NCBI GenBank assembly: GCA_949128115.1 | Contig: OX421962.1 | Coordinates: 96,832,935 to 96,896,934, forward strand | DNA length: 64,000 bases | Direction of reading: 5' to 3' | Origin: Anaspis maculata | Taxonomy: Eukaryota > Arthropoda > Insecta > Coleoptera > Scraptiidae | Part shown: piece after piece, positions 11,050-24,000 of the stretch | Layout: each line of letters opens with the position of its first letter | Numbering within the stretch: position 1 is the first letter of the stretch | Made by a program: the position numbers and the translations under genes | Notes under the pieces: generated by a model | What the model saw: only the letters and a program-made list of their open reading frames with translations | Databases searched by the model: none | What the model was told of the DNA's origin: nothing

Positions 11050-12344
11050 TACCTTATACTCAAAATCTCATTTTTGAACTTGAGAGACAGAAATTCGTTC
11101 ATTGAATAAAAACAATATGTAAACAAGACTTCTCTGAGGAATTTATTGAGCTGCGCTGGAGACTTATATTTCAAGTGATATTGTAGCAATGCGGATACCA
11201 ACTTGCCCTGGTTTACTCAATGTGCATTATTGCGTGTTGGTAGTTTTAAATAATTCATATTGTTCTTTGCGTGGAGCTCGACAGCTAATTTCAATGAATG
11301 GTTCATTTAAGAATAACAGAAAAGTGATTATAGCACAGCGAAACCAGCCTTACCTAATTTTTCTAGAATAACGTCCAATAATTTTCTATTGATATTCAAA
11401 TAAATCTAAACCGAGCCCAATATTCGTGTAAGCACTCGCATAGTGTAACAAACGGGCCGTTTAGTTGCGCGAGATAACATGGGATATCGGTGACGTCTAG
11501 ACTGAAAAGCCATTAAGGAGATTTGATTTCTTCAAGCGAGAACATTTCCCACGGAAAAATCGCGAACGTGATTGGTTTATTTTTTAACCACGTGGAGACT
11601 CACGAAGTCAAGATATGAACTGGAGGAAAAATCAGAGCCGGTAGAAGTCGGGCATTGGAAGAAAAGTATTAATGAGACACACGGGAATTTGGTGTGCAAA
11701 AGTGAAACCAACCTAGCCGGTTGATGGGGTCCTTACCGAAAATCATAAGAGACAAGGTTACTGTTATGAAACCCGCAGAAATTATACCGCACGTCTTTCC
11801 TCGCGTATAAGCACCATGTGCAACAAGGCGAGATACAACCTATTCTATCCTAAGCCTAATATTATTCCACATCAACATTATTCGATATACAGTCCCTTCG
11901 AACGTCGAGCCCAGTAGAATAAGTATCAGCTCCGCTATATCGTGGCCTCCGCTTATTGAGCACGCTACCCATTGAGGAAAGAACTCCAGGTACGACCCTG
12001 GTCGCTCCCCTCTTCTCTTTCTTCTTGGCCCAAGCCCCAAGAAGTGAGAACCAAACCCTTCGGCTTGGTAGTGGCAGTGACACGCTCAACCCTAGATGAT
12101 ATAAGTTACCCTGTTTTGACCATAAGGGCGTATCTTTTTATTAATGAGGTAGGTAATAGATTCACGTACCATCAAAATATATCGTACAGATCAATTCAAA
12201 ATAAGGAATAACCTTTTCATTCAAAGTCCCCAGTTTACATTGTTGGTTTTGGCGGTGATCATATCAGAATCCCTCATATAAAAACCCAACACGTTATCAT
12301 TGCCACCTGGTATAAATTCTAAATTCATCAAACAAGTTGTTTAA
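11050..12344. other. gene-free stretch
   Basis: Nothing nameable is present. At 11862-12089 the DNA is GC-richer and open in two minus frames, but neither matches a family I know. Confidence 0.45.
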
Positions 12345-12734
12345 TTATATTCGTAGAACTCCCGTTGTATCTCGTGATCGTTTGAGTCTGTAGAAGGGTA
12401 TAACAAGACCGAGTCCGGGTAACCGTCCTGAGTCGTGGATAACTTCTGGTGTTCTGAACGGAACGATCCTTGTTCGTGGGCATCGAAACGTTTCAATTCG
12501 TAGATTCACTCCGGGTGGAGGCGTAAAGGCATTGTTCACTATTGTACAACACAGTACCGGGTTGTACCGCAGTAAGCAATGGCCAAAGTCACGCAGCTTT
12601 CTTTTCGGCAAACCTTACCATGGTACAACACCGCAACGCCTGTAGTGGAGTGAGCATTGGCTTATGATTTCAAGTTTTTTCATTGGGCATTCCGTATTCC
12701 ACTCCAACTAAAATCTAATACAGAATAGCTATTC

Positions 12735-12853
12735 ACGATACAAAGTGTTAAAAGTGACAGGTATTATTTTGTGAGCAGGGACGCTTGCAAAACGAGCGTT
12801 AGCGAGTAGAGCAACCCCGCGAACAAAATAAGACACTTTTAACGCGTGTATCG
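12735..12853. mobile_element. small hairpin MITE
   Basis: ACGATACA followed by AGTGTTAAAAGTGAC pairs with ACACTTTTAACGCGTGTATCG. It lies inside the left part of the composite foldback. A degenerate extra copy of one arm (TGTTGAAAGTGACGGGTATT) follows near 12967. Confidence 0.6.
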
Positions 12854-13103
12854 TAGAAGATTTTATCTATAAAGGTTTTTGAAATGTTTGGTAAATGTCA
12901 GAATTTATCAAAAATATTACAGGAACGCGCAGAATCATCATTTTTTCACGTCGCCCATGACGACGTGTTGAAAGTGACGGGTATTATTTAACGCTTGTAG
13001 ATAAAGTGATCACTATTTATCCGTTCTACCTTTGGCAAGCTGGTTTCACTACGAAATTAAACAGATTGATAAATTAATGGAGCATTATATACTGAAATTT
13101 TTT

Positions 13104-13370
13104 TTATTGAAATGGAATCTACATTGAAAAATAATTGACCTGTTTTTTTTATTAAGTCAAAAACCGTACCGTTTGGGCGCAATAAATGAATAACATCAAC
13201 TAGCTCTGACGTCACAGCGAGTCACCGCCTATACTGCCTGTGTAAATGACGTCAGAAATAGGCAGAATATAGGGATTTCGTTTATTTATTGCGGCCAAAC
13301 GATACGATTTTTGGCTGAATAAAAAAATACGGGTCAGTTATTTTTCAATATAGTTTCTGATTCCATAAAA
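13104..13370. mobile_element. palindromic MITE, about 267 bp
   Basis: ATTGAAAAATAATTGACC pairs with GGGTCAGTTATTTTTCAAT, and GTACCGTTTGGGCGCAATAA pairs with TTATTGCGGCCAAACGATAC. Two TGACGTCA-like sites lie around the loop. Noncoding. Confidence 0.8.
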
Positions 13371-13427
13371 AAAAAGAAAATTCTTCAAAAGTATCATACT
13401 CTATCGCAACAAAATGCAATACAATTA

Positions 13428-15120
13428 GTGTTTCGGACGAGACGAGACGAGACGAGATTTTGATGATCTCGATCTCGATCTCGGAAAATCTCGAAAGTAA
13501 CGATCTCGTCTCGATTTTCCAAAAATCTCGAGTATAAGATCTCGATCTCGATCTCGATCTCGCCGAGATCTCGACGAGATTATTAAAGAAAGATAAAACA
13601 AGAAGGTTTGTTTGAAGACAAATTGATTTTTGTTTTACCATCCTCCAACCATATTTCTAGGAAGCTTGTCATTTGAGTCACTTTTGATCCAATCCCTCTT
13701 CCAGAATTCATACTATCCAAAGTCAATTCCCATTCTTGATCCTTCTAACTTGAACCTTCAGCTTAATCAGGAGCCCTCATTCTCCAAAATCGGTCAATAT
13801 AACGAATAAAGTTATTACAGCGGAATCAAAAGGTTACATATTTGAGATCACCCTGTTATTGGAGGCGATAGACCCAAAATTTCCAAAACCGTCTCGAGGT
13901 ATGGGAACATATCTCCCCTGAAACACTTGGAAAAAAAACAAAACCTTTTTTTGTGGATAGAAGGCTATTCAAACTTTTCGATTTTTGAAGTACAGGGTGT
14001 TCACGATAAAATTCACCCCCCCCCCTCTCTAGGAGATTCACCATTAAAATATTTTGAAAAACTAGAAACTTTTTCTCAACGATTCTTCCCAGAGATCTTG
14101 AATTGATCGTCCAAAAGTTTTCAATTGGTACCGTATACAGGGTGTGACATGTAACTTTCTTATTTCAAATGCAACACCCTATATTTTATCACGTCATTTG
14201 ATGAAGCCTTTCTCTCTGATTACAAAGATATATAACATTTATGATTTATTCTGACAAGGAAGCTGTCAAAAAAATTATAAAATAGGTGGTCAAACATAAA
14301 TTAAAAATTAAAAATTACGCGACACCCTGTATTAGGAACGAATTAGACCGCATTTATCCATGCAGAGTTGAGTTCTGCAGACAAAATGCTACGAGAATAA
14401 CTTTATTTCAAGTGAGCTGTAGAAACCAAAGCCATCTTGCCGCGAAACAAAATTATTTGACTACCTATTTAATTATCTTTCCGACAACTTACTTGTCAAA
14501 ATAAATCGTAAGTGTCATAAATATTTGTAATCAGAAAAAAAAGCTCCACCAAATAACGAAATAAAATATAGGGTGTTGCATTTAAAAGAAAAAAGTTACA
14601 TATCACACCCTGTATACGGTACCAATTATTAGAAACTTTTAGAGGATCGATTGAGGGTCCCTGGGAAAAATCGTGAAGAAAAAGTTTCAAGTTCTTTGAA
14701 AAATCTTGAAGGGGAATCTACTGGAGGGGGGTGAATTTTATCGTGAACACCCTGTACCTGATTGAGCGCCGTGTCCACATATAAATAATACGAAAGATCT
14801 GCACCAAAAATGGCCTATGACAAGTTGTAGTTTACTACGTGATCTGATCAGTAAATAAAAAAATTATTCAAAATAGTTCACTCATTCAAGAGTTATGACA
14901 CCTTGAATGCGAATGAAATTTTTGGGTGGCCCACTTCAATTGGTGCGCAGTTTATTTATAGATGGCGCTCTTGGGTTTATCGAGATCTCGACCGAGATCT
15001 TGACATGATAGATCTTGTTCTCGACCTTGAAGGTTACAAGTGATCTCGATCTCGATCTCGTCTCGAAGTCTCGACGAGATCGAGACGAGATCGAGATTTT
15101 TCTCGTCTCGTCCGAAACAC
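13428..15120. mobile_element. foldback with GATCTC-array arms, 1.7 kb
   Basis: The ends are GTGTTTCGGACGAGACGAG and its inverse CTCGTCTCGTCCGAAACAC, bounded by TA at 13426-13427 and 15121-15122. The arms next to the ends (13440-13580 and 14975-15100) are runs of GATCTC and CGAGAT that can pair within an arm and between arms. A separate CAGGGTG element (13993-14754) sits in the interior. No coding sequence for mobility is present. Confidence 0.8.
13993..14754. mobile_element. CAGGGTG-terminus palindromic element, 0.76 kb
   Basis: It starts CAGGGTGTTCACGATAAAAT and ends with the inverse, between TA dinucleotides (13991-13992, 14755-14756). Pairing continues inwards, including a second internal pair, TATACAGGGTGTGACATGTA near 14136 and its inverse near 14606, and the GGTACC-containing blocks. 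The loop is roughly 14240-14510. Confidence 0.85.
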
Positions 15121-15399
15121 TAAATACAATTCGTTCTATCTTTGGCAAACTAGTTTTACTACGAAATTGAACAGATGGATAAATTTATTGCAACGAAATG
15201 CAATACAATTATAATTTACTTATGTAAAGACTAACTTTATACTAGCAGTGATAATGAAATAGCAGGTGGCATTCTCATCCATTTATCAACTATAGTTACT
15301 AGGTAAAGATAATGGTACTTTCCTGAAATTTTCATTTTGGACGTGAAATAAAACCCAAACTTCTCTTACTGAATTACCGTAGGTAACGTTTCGTTTGTT

Positions 15400-16004
15400 T
15401 CGCACAAACTTCTTTAATGGCAAATTGATACTGCATGATAATTTCAAGTTTAAAACTGAGACGACAAAGAAAGTTGTCGGTTATAAATTTACGAGTACAT
15501 TTATAAATTTTTACCTACCTGAATAATTTCCTCATACATAAAAATGCGATAATTCTCATGGAAATGTCCAGAATAAGAAAGTGATAATTGCACTGAAACG
15601 TCAAATAATTATCGCCGTCGATTCAACTGAAATGTCATAACGTTCTAATATTCCCTGAAAAATTCTTAGGCATTACGGTTGAACGATAGTTTTATTCAAG
15701 AAAAAATACCAACGTATTGAATGACATTTCAGTTGAATCGCCGGCAAAAATTTTTTGACGTTTCAGTGCAAAATTCGCCGATAATTTTTTAACGATTCAG
15801 TGCAATTATCACTTGAAATTTCTGGACATTTCCATGAGAACTATCGCATTTTTGACGTTCGAGGGAAATAGTCAGGGCTCGAGTCAGGGTCATTTTTGAA
15901 TGTACTCGTAAAATTACAACCGACAACTTTCTTTGTCGTCTCAGTATTAAACTCAAAATTACTATGCAGTGTCTACTTATTTGCCATTGTAGAAGTTTGT
16001 GCGG
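15400..16004. mobile_element. palindromic element, about 0.6 kb
   Basis: TCGCACAAACTTCT at the left pairs with AGAAGTTTGTGCGG at the right. ACGACAAAGAAAGTTGTCGG pairs with CCGACAACTTTCTTTGTCGT, and ATGGAAATGTCCAGAA with its counterpart near 15815. Noncoding. It occupies the right part of the composite foldback. Confidence 0.8.
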
Positions 16005-16319
16005 AAGCGGAATAAATTGATTGATCTGTTCAATTTCGTAGTAAAATTATTTTGCCAAGATATAATGATTAAATAGTAACTTATCATATTATGTATTAAA
16101 TGTTAGTTGAAGTGGGATAAGGAATGCCCAATAAAAATACTTGAAATCATAACTCATAAGCAAATGCTCACTCCACTACAAGGCGTTGCGATGTTGTACC
16201 GTGGTAAGGTTTGCCGAAGAGAAAGCTGCGTGTTTTGGCCATTGCTTACTGCGGTACAACTCGGTACTGTGTTGTGCAATAGTAAACAATGCCTTTACGC
16301 CTCCGGGTGTCCTGGTGAT

Positions 16320-16460
16320 CTCCGACCGCCGCCTCCAATCGTGGATGCCTCTTGGTGTCTTGAGAGATTTTTCTTTCCCGCCAATCGTGGATGCCCTTTG
16401 GTGTCCAGATGGTATTGTGCCACCGTTTCTAATCGTGGATACTTCGTTGTGTTCTGATAG
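16320..16460 (+). repeat. tandem TCGTGGAT-family repeats
   Basis: Three units beginning AATCGTGGAT (about 16336, 16381 and 16429) carry the TTGGTGTC or similar box about ten bases later. They match the repeats at 10510-10715 in the same orientation. Confidence 0.55.
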
Positions 16461-19400
16461 CAACGGATCTGCTGTTACGAATTTGCTTTGGAAGTATCTA
16501 CTTTGATAATTGGAAGACAATTCACCAGTTGTGAATGTTGTGATCTCCAGTGAATTTTGGAACAGTAATACAAAGCTAGACATAGACATCAACATTGGTA
16601 GGTACTAGGTGTAGCAGATAGGTATAGAGGTATACGTAGGACGTACAATGACTTACATACTTACGCGTATATAAGTCTTTTGATGAAAAAAAAATGCAAG
16701 TTCAGGATTTCTTCTATATTTTTTTATTGCAGGAAAGATAAGGTAGATACTTATTATGTTTGTCTACTCTCCATGAACTTTTTTCAGGAAAACAAAGCAA
16801 GAATTAGCTCGTCCCCCAGAGAATCTGCAACCTCGTCTGCAACTCATCTCAAAAAGATTTTGAGATAATATTTATCTGGGATAGGTACCTATGCTTCACC
16901 CCATCCAAACAAAACCCTGCAGGTAAATACCATCATACATAAACCATAATATGAACTTTATATCTGGTTATCTGGCAGATTGATGCTCCCGGGAAACCTT
17001 TTATATTGCCTACCTACAAGCGCCTTTTGTTTTCAGTCATTCCAGAAAATAATTTATACTACCTACCTGCTCAAATTGCTTATTGTTTTGTGTAGGCAGG
17101 TATGATATGTTTGAAACTCACAACTCACCCCTGAAATTTCTGCTGAATCGTTATGATAAACCAACCCAAAGATATCAACATCGCTAGGCTGGAGTGTTAT
17201 AAAAGAAAAAAGAAAACGTCAATCATAATAACACGAAAGGTAATTTACACCGTATAAAACTTCCGGATCGTAAACAAACGACAGCACAAGATGTAGCAAA
17301 TAAATCACAAAAGCCCACAGGTCAAAGCTCCACGACGTTTTACGCATTAGAAAAATATCTTTCCCACCCGCCTTTTCAGCTCGGCTCCACGTGGCACCTC
17401 GCTGAACTCTCCTGGAAGTTCAAAGTTGTATTTCAGGTATTTTGCGTCCTCCAGTGCAAATCCCCGGTTGATCGTTCTAGTTAATTACGAATTATCGATT
17501 CGGAACTAACTGGCAACTTATTGCACTTCAAGTAGGTGAATTATTAGTTTCCTGTTGAAGACAGTGGTTATAGCATCAAGTTCATACATAGAGCTTTGCA
17601 CCACCGGTTGCTGCAATAACTGTAGGCAACTACCTATCTAACAAAGTTTTGGTGAAACTCGAGGTAAAACTACATTTAGTACCTACCTAGTTAATTACCT
17701 ATCCATGTACCTCTATTTGTCATACAAGTCTGGACTGTGGAATGACCAAAACAGTTGAAATCGCTTCCAGTTCATTTAGTAAGTCCCGTGTACCGACAAT
17801 TTCAGAGGTCAAAGGGAAATGCTCTGATCGATTAGATTCAATTTCCTGCTTATAATTGAATTTGGAAGATGTGAATGTTATATAAATTTTGCATGTCACT
17901 GACAGAACAAAAGAGATTAGACGATGAAAACCAGAAAACCACAACAGTGTTGCGCACAGTATTCCTATGACACTTTGAATATATCCATTAACTTTTTTCG
18001 TTGATTGAAAACCTTCAACCGTATGTACAAGATAGGATGATCCTGAAAGGAGCTAGCTACAAACCGACAATAGGTGACCTCCCTAATAAATCCATGAAAA
18101 ATGTAAAAGAAATGATGGCCGTGTAGCTTGTCGCTTTTTATGCCAGCGACAAGGATTCATCCTCGCATATCTACAGAAAAATGAACACTTTTTGCGTACA
18201 ACATTTATTAGTAACATTTTTCTTCAACCATACAGTAAAATATACAATCACTTAAATACTTTGCGTCAGGTACAAATGTTACAAAATTCGATTTTGGTTA
18301 TTAGGCGCCAAATTTTAGCGCCGTCAGACAAAAAATGTATCATAATACCGGTTGAGTAGTAGAATGATGTTGGCGGAAGGAAGTAGGAGGAGGGGGCAGA
18401 GTTACGGTCTGGACTATTATAGTTTATGTATTAAACATATAGAACAGTTGGGTCCATGACACAGAAGGGACACATTGTAAATTTTTTTACAACCACGAAA
18501 CCAACTGTGTTGCCTTCTCACGATGATTAGTCCCGACACTCCCGACCGAGGATTAAATTACGATCACACTTATGATTTCTTTGCAGCTGAATTGTTTACG
18601 TCGTACTGCTCTTCTTTGCGGTGCCCATCTCTGGCCTACGCACAACACTGCGCAACATTGTTTTGTTGATAAGTCATTAGTAACTGGCTACGTTTACACC
18701 ATGGCTTTGGTCTGCGACCTAAGCACCAAATAATTCGACCCGAATAAATTGAGTCCACGTGGTGTAAACGATCGCAGACAAGGACCAAATTGGAACTAAG
18801 TAGCTTGGATCAGGTCTACGGTTAGCCTTGGACTGAAGTAAGTTTTTAGATTTATTTAGTTTCAGTTCATATTTTGAAATAGGTCGGCCGCGTTACTCTG
18901 CTGGTAAAAACGCTAGAAGAGAAGAATTACTTTAGGTGGAATTTGGGTCAGTTCTTGGGTCAGTCCGGTTTTAGTCCACCGGTGTAATCGTAGCCGCTGT
19001 ACCCCGTACCTTCTCTAATTTTCCACTGAAGTGATGTAGGCACCGAACCTCGCAACGAACAATACAACATCCAGAAACAAACTGTTCTCTTTGAACGCAT
19101 TGTTCCTTCTTCATTTTCTTTGCAAAAATTTTCTGGATAATCCGCAAATTTCATTTTAGATTATCACGCAATTTTGAGTGATCTGCCTATTTTTCCTCTC
19201 GATTTGCGTGTGTTTCTTCAGTGTCATGGACCCGAACAGTTTTTTCATAACACTGAGAAATTCCGAAATTTGTTGAATTTTACATTATTATACAGGTTCC
19301 AGGTTAATACCAGATAGTAAACATACTTACTTCAAGTACAAAATTGTCTCCAGTGTTCTGTAGCTAAATTCTAAAAGTGATAAATATCCCATCTAACTCT

Positions 19401-19845
19401 TTTGTTTGTCTATCGATATTTTAAGCACAAAATGTAATGCACAGCCACGTTTAATACAAAAATAATAAAATTCTTTTGTCTATCAATAACAACTTTTGGC
19501 GGGAGCGCTTATCTGATGAAGACCAATTAATTGTGGCAGTCATAAAAGGGCTTAATTGCTTTTAACAGCTCGTAACTTTAGTGCCTGGCTCTAGTGGTGG
19601 AAACTGCCGATATAATGGATCAAATACAGAAACGAAAAAAAATTGAGGGATGCCCATTGATAAGTGAAAATATCTATTTACTATTAACAATTCTACAGCA
19701 TCCTTCCAACTCATCGACAAAGAAATCAATGCAAACAAAAACCTGTGTTTAAGAATGATGATAATTGACAGAATATTCCAAAAAGGTAGGTACCAATCTC
19801 AAGAGTGCACGGAGTCTGTACCAATGACTATCGTTTGAGAATTGC
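16461..19845. other. gene-free stretch downstream of the receptor tail exon
   Basis: Apart from the MITE at 18686-18995 I see no gene or clear repeat. This is the 3' side of the minus-strand receptor exon, so the 3' UTR should begin just below 19846. I could not single out a polyadenylation site. Confidence 0.45.
18686..18995. mobile_element. MITE with GGCTACGTTTACACC termini
   Basis: GGCTACGTTTACACC (18686-18700) matches the inverse of GGTGTAATCGTAGCC (18981-18995) at 14 of 15 positions. Internal GGTGTAAACGATCG echoes the terminus. It is 310 bases and noncoding. Confidence 0.7.
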
Positions 19846-20655
19846 TTAATTAACAGACACGGCGAAGTTATCGGAATGCGAAAAATGCCCCACTCCTATA
19901 TCCAAACAGCTCCCGTTCTCCATCTCGTCCTTCCAACAGCTCTCGCTCTTGTTCCTCAAGATCCTGTCGTGGATCTCCGGCATGGTGCAAGACTTGATCA
20001 AAAACTTGTCGCACTCTTCCTCGTCTCCGTCCCTGCTGCCGTCCTGCAGCGATCCTGACCTGCACCCCTTGGACGTTCTTCTGCACATCCTCTTCACGCT
20101 CAGCTTCAGCTGCGGCTTGTTCTCCTGGAATATGTCTTCGATCTTCAGAGGACAGATGTGCGTCGGTTGCAGCTGGTGCACCTCCACGAAGCTGCAGTCG
20201 GTGTTGAGGTGTTCCGCCGTCAGCGAATTGAACACCGGGATCCTCTTCATCATCGGCGACTCTTCTTCGTCGCGCTCGTGACGACCATCGTCGTGGTCGC
20301 TGATCAGAATTCCAGAGTAGTACGGCTTGATGTGGTTGCTGCTGTGGTGAGCGTGCTTGCGGTTCAGAGAGCTGAGGGCTTCCTGAAGGTCACTGTCAAA
20401 AATAGTGACTTGCTTGTGGCGTCTGGCGGACGGCACCACCTGCGGCCTTTTCCTTCGGAAGGAAACAACCAGTGGCCTTCGAGAGTCGTGTAGACGTGCC
20501 ATTTCAGCATCGAGGTAGCGCAGCGAGCTCTGCCTGCTGTAAGAATCTGTGTTGCTATGACTGTTTACTTGCGAGGACCGACCGCTTAAGGTAGAGTAAC
20601 ACCTACCTCCGCCGGGGGTTCGGTGCGTTTTCCGAAAGCACTGCTTGTACGTTCC
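19846..20655 (-). CDS. C-terminal tail exon of a neuropeptide GPCR
   Basis: On the minus strand an acceptor (TTGCTTCCAG) precedes GGAACG at 20655, and the frame stays open for 269 codons to the stop at 19846. It starts GTYKQCFRKTH, which reads well as helix 8 after ...KFREAFK of the exon at 43437-43645. That exon ends in phase 0 and this one starts in phase 0. The tail is hydrophilic and rich in Ser, Arg, His and Asp/Glu (SYSRQSSLRYLD, HDDGRHERDEEES), as expected for a cytoplasmic receptor tail with phosphorylation sites. Assignment to the receptor rests on frame, strand order and helix-8 character, not on tail homology. If wrong, it is still a real terminal exon of an unknown gene. Confidence 0.7.
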   Translation of the reverse strand, partial: GTYKQCFRKTHRTPGGGRCYSTLSGRSSQVNSHSNTDSYSRQSSLRYLDAEMARLHDSRRPLVVSFRRKRPQVVPSARRHKQVTIFDSDLQEALSSLNRKHAHHSSNHIKPYYSGILISDHDDGRHERDEEESPMMKRIPVFNSLTAEHLNTDCSFVEVHQLQPTHICPLKIEDIFQENKPQLKLSVKRMCRRTSKGCRSGSLQDGSRDGDEEECDKFLIKSCTMPEIHDRILRNKSESCWKDEMENGSCLDIGVGHFSHSDNFAVSVN

Positions 20656-21157
20656 CTGGAAGCAAAAGAATCATTAGCATACTTCATTGAAGTGTCAGGT
20701 CAGTTCAAATCATAGCTGCTTTCCTATTAGATGTCATCTGAACTAAATATCCAAACTTAAGTTACTAGTGGTGTCTCGCTTTGTCCCATGCTATTTTTTG
20801 CTTCTTCTCTCTTTAACTTGATTAAGCCAGTTGAGTTTTGTTGTGAAAGGATAGTGACTATAATGTAATGTAGAACGTAGGTTCAGATAGTTAGGTACCA
20901 GTTTCTCAGACCAAAGGGGGAAACCAAGCAAAGTCAATAATAAATGGATGAGCTCTACTTCAGTTAATAACAGTGCTGGAAATATGCAAGTCTATATAAT
21001 TAATGTGGCAAGAGCGTTATGATTTCGTCAAATAATCAACGTCAAATGAAATCTGTCTGAAATTATTAGCTGTACTAGTTCTTTGCATGCGATGATACGT
21101 TATACATCAGCCCTATTACAAGTGATATTCAATAATGTAAGAAAATAACTAAGGGAA

Positions 21158-21293
21158 GGGCTCGATCCAAGTTGCAGGCGCAAAGTTTGGGACGGCGTAA
21201 CTCGCCTAATACAGCGGTCTGATTGGTTGGTATCCGTCGCTGCTATGATTACCGCACTTACGGCGGTCACAGCCCCAACTTGGTATCGGGCCG
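21158..21293. mobile_element. Harbinger-like MITE, copy 1
   Basis: It is nearly identical along its length to 56771-56909. Both begin with a GGGCYCGAT-type end, carry ACGGCGTAACTCGCC and GGTCTGATTGGTTGGTATCC, and end CAACTTGGTATCGRGCCG. The 5' terminus is slightly shortened here (CTCGATCCAAG instead of CCGATACCAAG). Confidence 0.8.
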
Positions 21294-21576
21294 TTAGTTT
21301 CCACTCACGTGACTTTCTGTGGAAAAAATTGTTAGTGATTTTCCGGGTGATTTTCACGAGAAATCATTTGCACTGTTCATATGAGAGAAACTCTCGATAT
21401 TCTGTGTTTGACAGACCGCAGACTTATTACTTTTAAATTCAAGGAGTCCACTGTCAAAATCAGATGCCTGCACTTTTTCCAACAAAAATACAAATATACA
21501 CACTTATTGGCATGATGATCATTTTTAGGCATTGCGTGGGTGAAGGGTGTTAGTCTGTTAGGCATAGTGTGACTGA

Positions 21577-21721
21577 CCTCGGGTTCCACCAAAATTTAAA
21601 GAGCAGATTAAATCTATCACGCTGATAGTTGCTATGCACCAGTCAATAGGATGGCCAGTTGCTTAGTTACTATCAGAGTGATAAAGTTATCGCGTTGATA
21701 AAAGTTTGGTGGAACCCAAGG
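21577..21721. mobile_element. small MITE with GGGTTCCACCAAA termini
   Basis: CCTCGGGTTCCACCAAAAT at the left is mirrored by AGTTTGGTGGAACCCAAGG at the right. Inner TATCACGCTGATAG pairs with CTATCAGAGTGATA. About 145 bases, noncoding. Confidence 0.75.
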
Positions 21722-23293
21722 TGAAAGTATGAAAATAGAACGGATAAAAAGACATTATTGTATTCTTGATGGTGTTCAGAATCGGAGGTGTGTGGGTGCC
21801 TCATCTTTATATGACGCATTCCATTCGAGAGCCATCAGGGCAACAAACTATGTTACAACCCCCATTACGAGGACTGTCTGGCAGGCTCTGCTCAGTCAGA
21901 CATTCCTTTCAGAAAATTACGCAATCATCTGAAGCTTGATTAGGACTATTAGGTATGTACGTAACTACTACACGAGTAGTTAAATTGAATCATCTCCATT
22001 ACAAAGAAAACCTACAATCAGTATGAACTTTGTCCAATGACTTCGTATACAATATTCTCTGTCTTAATCATTTAAGAAGAGCTCATAGGTACGTGCTCCT
22101 ATCAGATAGAGGTAAATGGGGACGTACTCGGGGATGTAGGTATTTGCTCAGAGAATTTCATTGTGAATATGAATCGAGATATGAATATTTAGGCTGCAGA
22201 GTGCAGAGTGCCGGGGATTAATAATATTATTTTCCCAAACTGAGAGGAACTCACCTGAGACTTTAAACATCTGGCAAGCCGTGTACCTACTGCTATAACT
22301 ACAGGCTGCAGAAGGATCACTCGGTTGTGATACACATTATTTTCCAGCACGATACCTACCTAATAATCCACGGTGGTTTAAGGTTTGAAGGTAAACTTTC
22401 GGGAATCCAAGTTGTTTAACAAATTAGGCAGGTACAGCAACAGCAACTGCCAGTAGTAGGGATCGGGAATTCCAGCTCCAGCTTAGTCGCAGGATATTAG
22501 GTACGAGGTTGTTACTCCCTTTATGTAATTACACTTTAGGACTCGCTCCAGGACCCCTTTCATTTTAATAATAATACATCCTTCTGTCAACTGAGTTGGA
22601 AATGTCTGGCCGCCATTACCGAAACCCTAACAGATAAAAAGCATCTTCCCTTTACAAGTGACTTGAGCCAACTTTCTAGTAATGCTTCACTCACACCTTA
22701 GTTATGCCTTGCTTTTTCTTTCTCCAACTGAGATTAGATTATCAGTTCAGATTCAGATGGTAAAAGAAACGCGGCTAAAATTGGAAAAATCTATTTTGCA
22801 AATTCTTACGTTCATGTTCATGCTTTCCTTATACGGATTGAGTTCACGCGCTTTAGCTATTTGTTTCGCCAAAAACATCACGTAGCGATGGGAAATATAT
22901 GCCACTCCGCATCAACTCGATATACGTGCCCAACGTATCTACTTATTAAGGAAAGCATAAACAACGTAGTAGGTGCCTACGTGTCAAACAACATGTGTAC
23001 CAAAGACAGAAAATTCCAAACTAATGATAAATTAAAACCCTGCAGCAACAACCAGGCATTAGCTTTATTTGCAAACATTATTTGTGGGACGGACAAACCA
23101 AAACATGTTGATACAATACGCAACGAAATGGATGTTCTATTCCAACATATTTCTCCCTTTTTCAAACAATAGTTGGAATTTTGTTCAAATCATTTGAGAT
23201 CTTGATTCTCTAGGAACAGAACCGTTGAGTTGAACCGTATCAATTCGATAGAAAGGTAATAATACCGTTTGAAGACAACATTTTTTGCTCAGA

Positions 23294-23563
23294 CCATATA
23301 TCGTCCCTTGCCAGGCAAAGCAACGTAAGCGCCATTCTGGCAAAAATGAGTTTTTGATCTTGTTGGGAAAGTCTCACTGAGCCGCGTCGAATAATTGAAC
23401 TATCAGAAGCACTAAAATATACTTAATTCTATACTGCATAACATGAAACATGCAAAATTGATATTCTTTCGTGGGCAATTTGCAATCAACACGATTTTTT
23501 GTCTCTCCTTTAGAGTTGCTAAAATGTCGCTTACGTTGCTTTGCCTGGCAAGAGACGATATGG
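23294..23563. mobile_element. palindromic element, about 270 bp
   Basis: CCATATATCGTCCCTTGCC pairs with GGCAAGAGACGATATGG, and AGGCAAAGCAACGTAAGCG with CGCTTACGTTGCTTTGCCT. The loop carries no gene. Confidence 0.8.
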
Positions 23564-24000
23564 AAGTGACGTTTTCCACATGTTTTTGACACTTCGAAAG
23601 TACCTTCATGATAATATCACACAAGTGTGATATTTTGGAACCAGCACGCTCTCGAGCACGCTACTTGATTATCCAGAAATCCATGAAATTTATCACCTGC
23701 GAAAGTTGAATTCTCCGCCACAATTATTATACTCATCCACCGACACGTGTGTTTTCTTATGCGTACCTACGCTTTTTTCCATCCATTCAATAGTAAATAA
23801 CACCTTTCACAATCATTCAAAGCCCCAAATCATTCCTGGAAAACGGAATTCGAATTGAGTCGTCTCATTCTCAAAGGGACAAAACCTCGGATAAAACTGT
23901 TGAAACTTTTCTCGTTTGTTCAAATTCACATTATATAAGAAAACCGTAATAAGCGGAATTCTTCCTGTAAACCGCATACTCCCCACTTATCTAAAGGAGG

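Larger units (their letters stand above)
12516..16304. mobile_element. composite foldback with nested elements, 3.8 kb
   Basis: The outer arms are 12516-12725 and 16092-16304. GGAGGCGTAAAGGCATTGTT at the left pairs with AACAATGCCTTTACGCCTCC at the right, and TTGGGCATTCC with GGAATGCCCAA. Inner blocks near 13040-13075 and 16020-16060 also pair, around TTCGTAGTAAAA. The space between holds several later palindromes and the GATCTC foldback, listed separately. No transposase is recognised. Confidence 0.7.
20656..24000. other. intronic stretch with scattered MITEs
   Basis: No further exon is recognised. Small elements are listed at 21158, 21577 and 23294. A frame at 22861-23172 is open for 103 codons but looks like no known protein. 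Confidence 0.45.
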
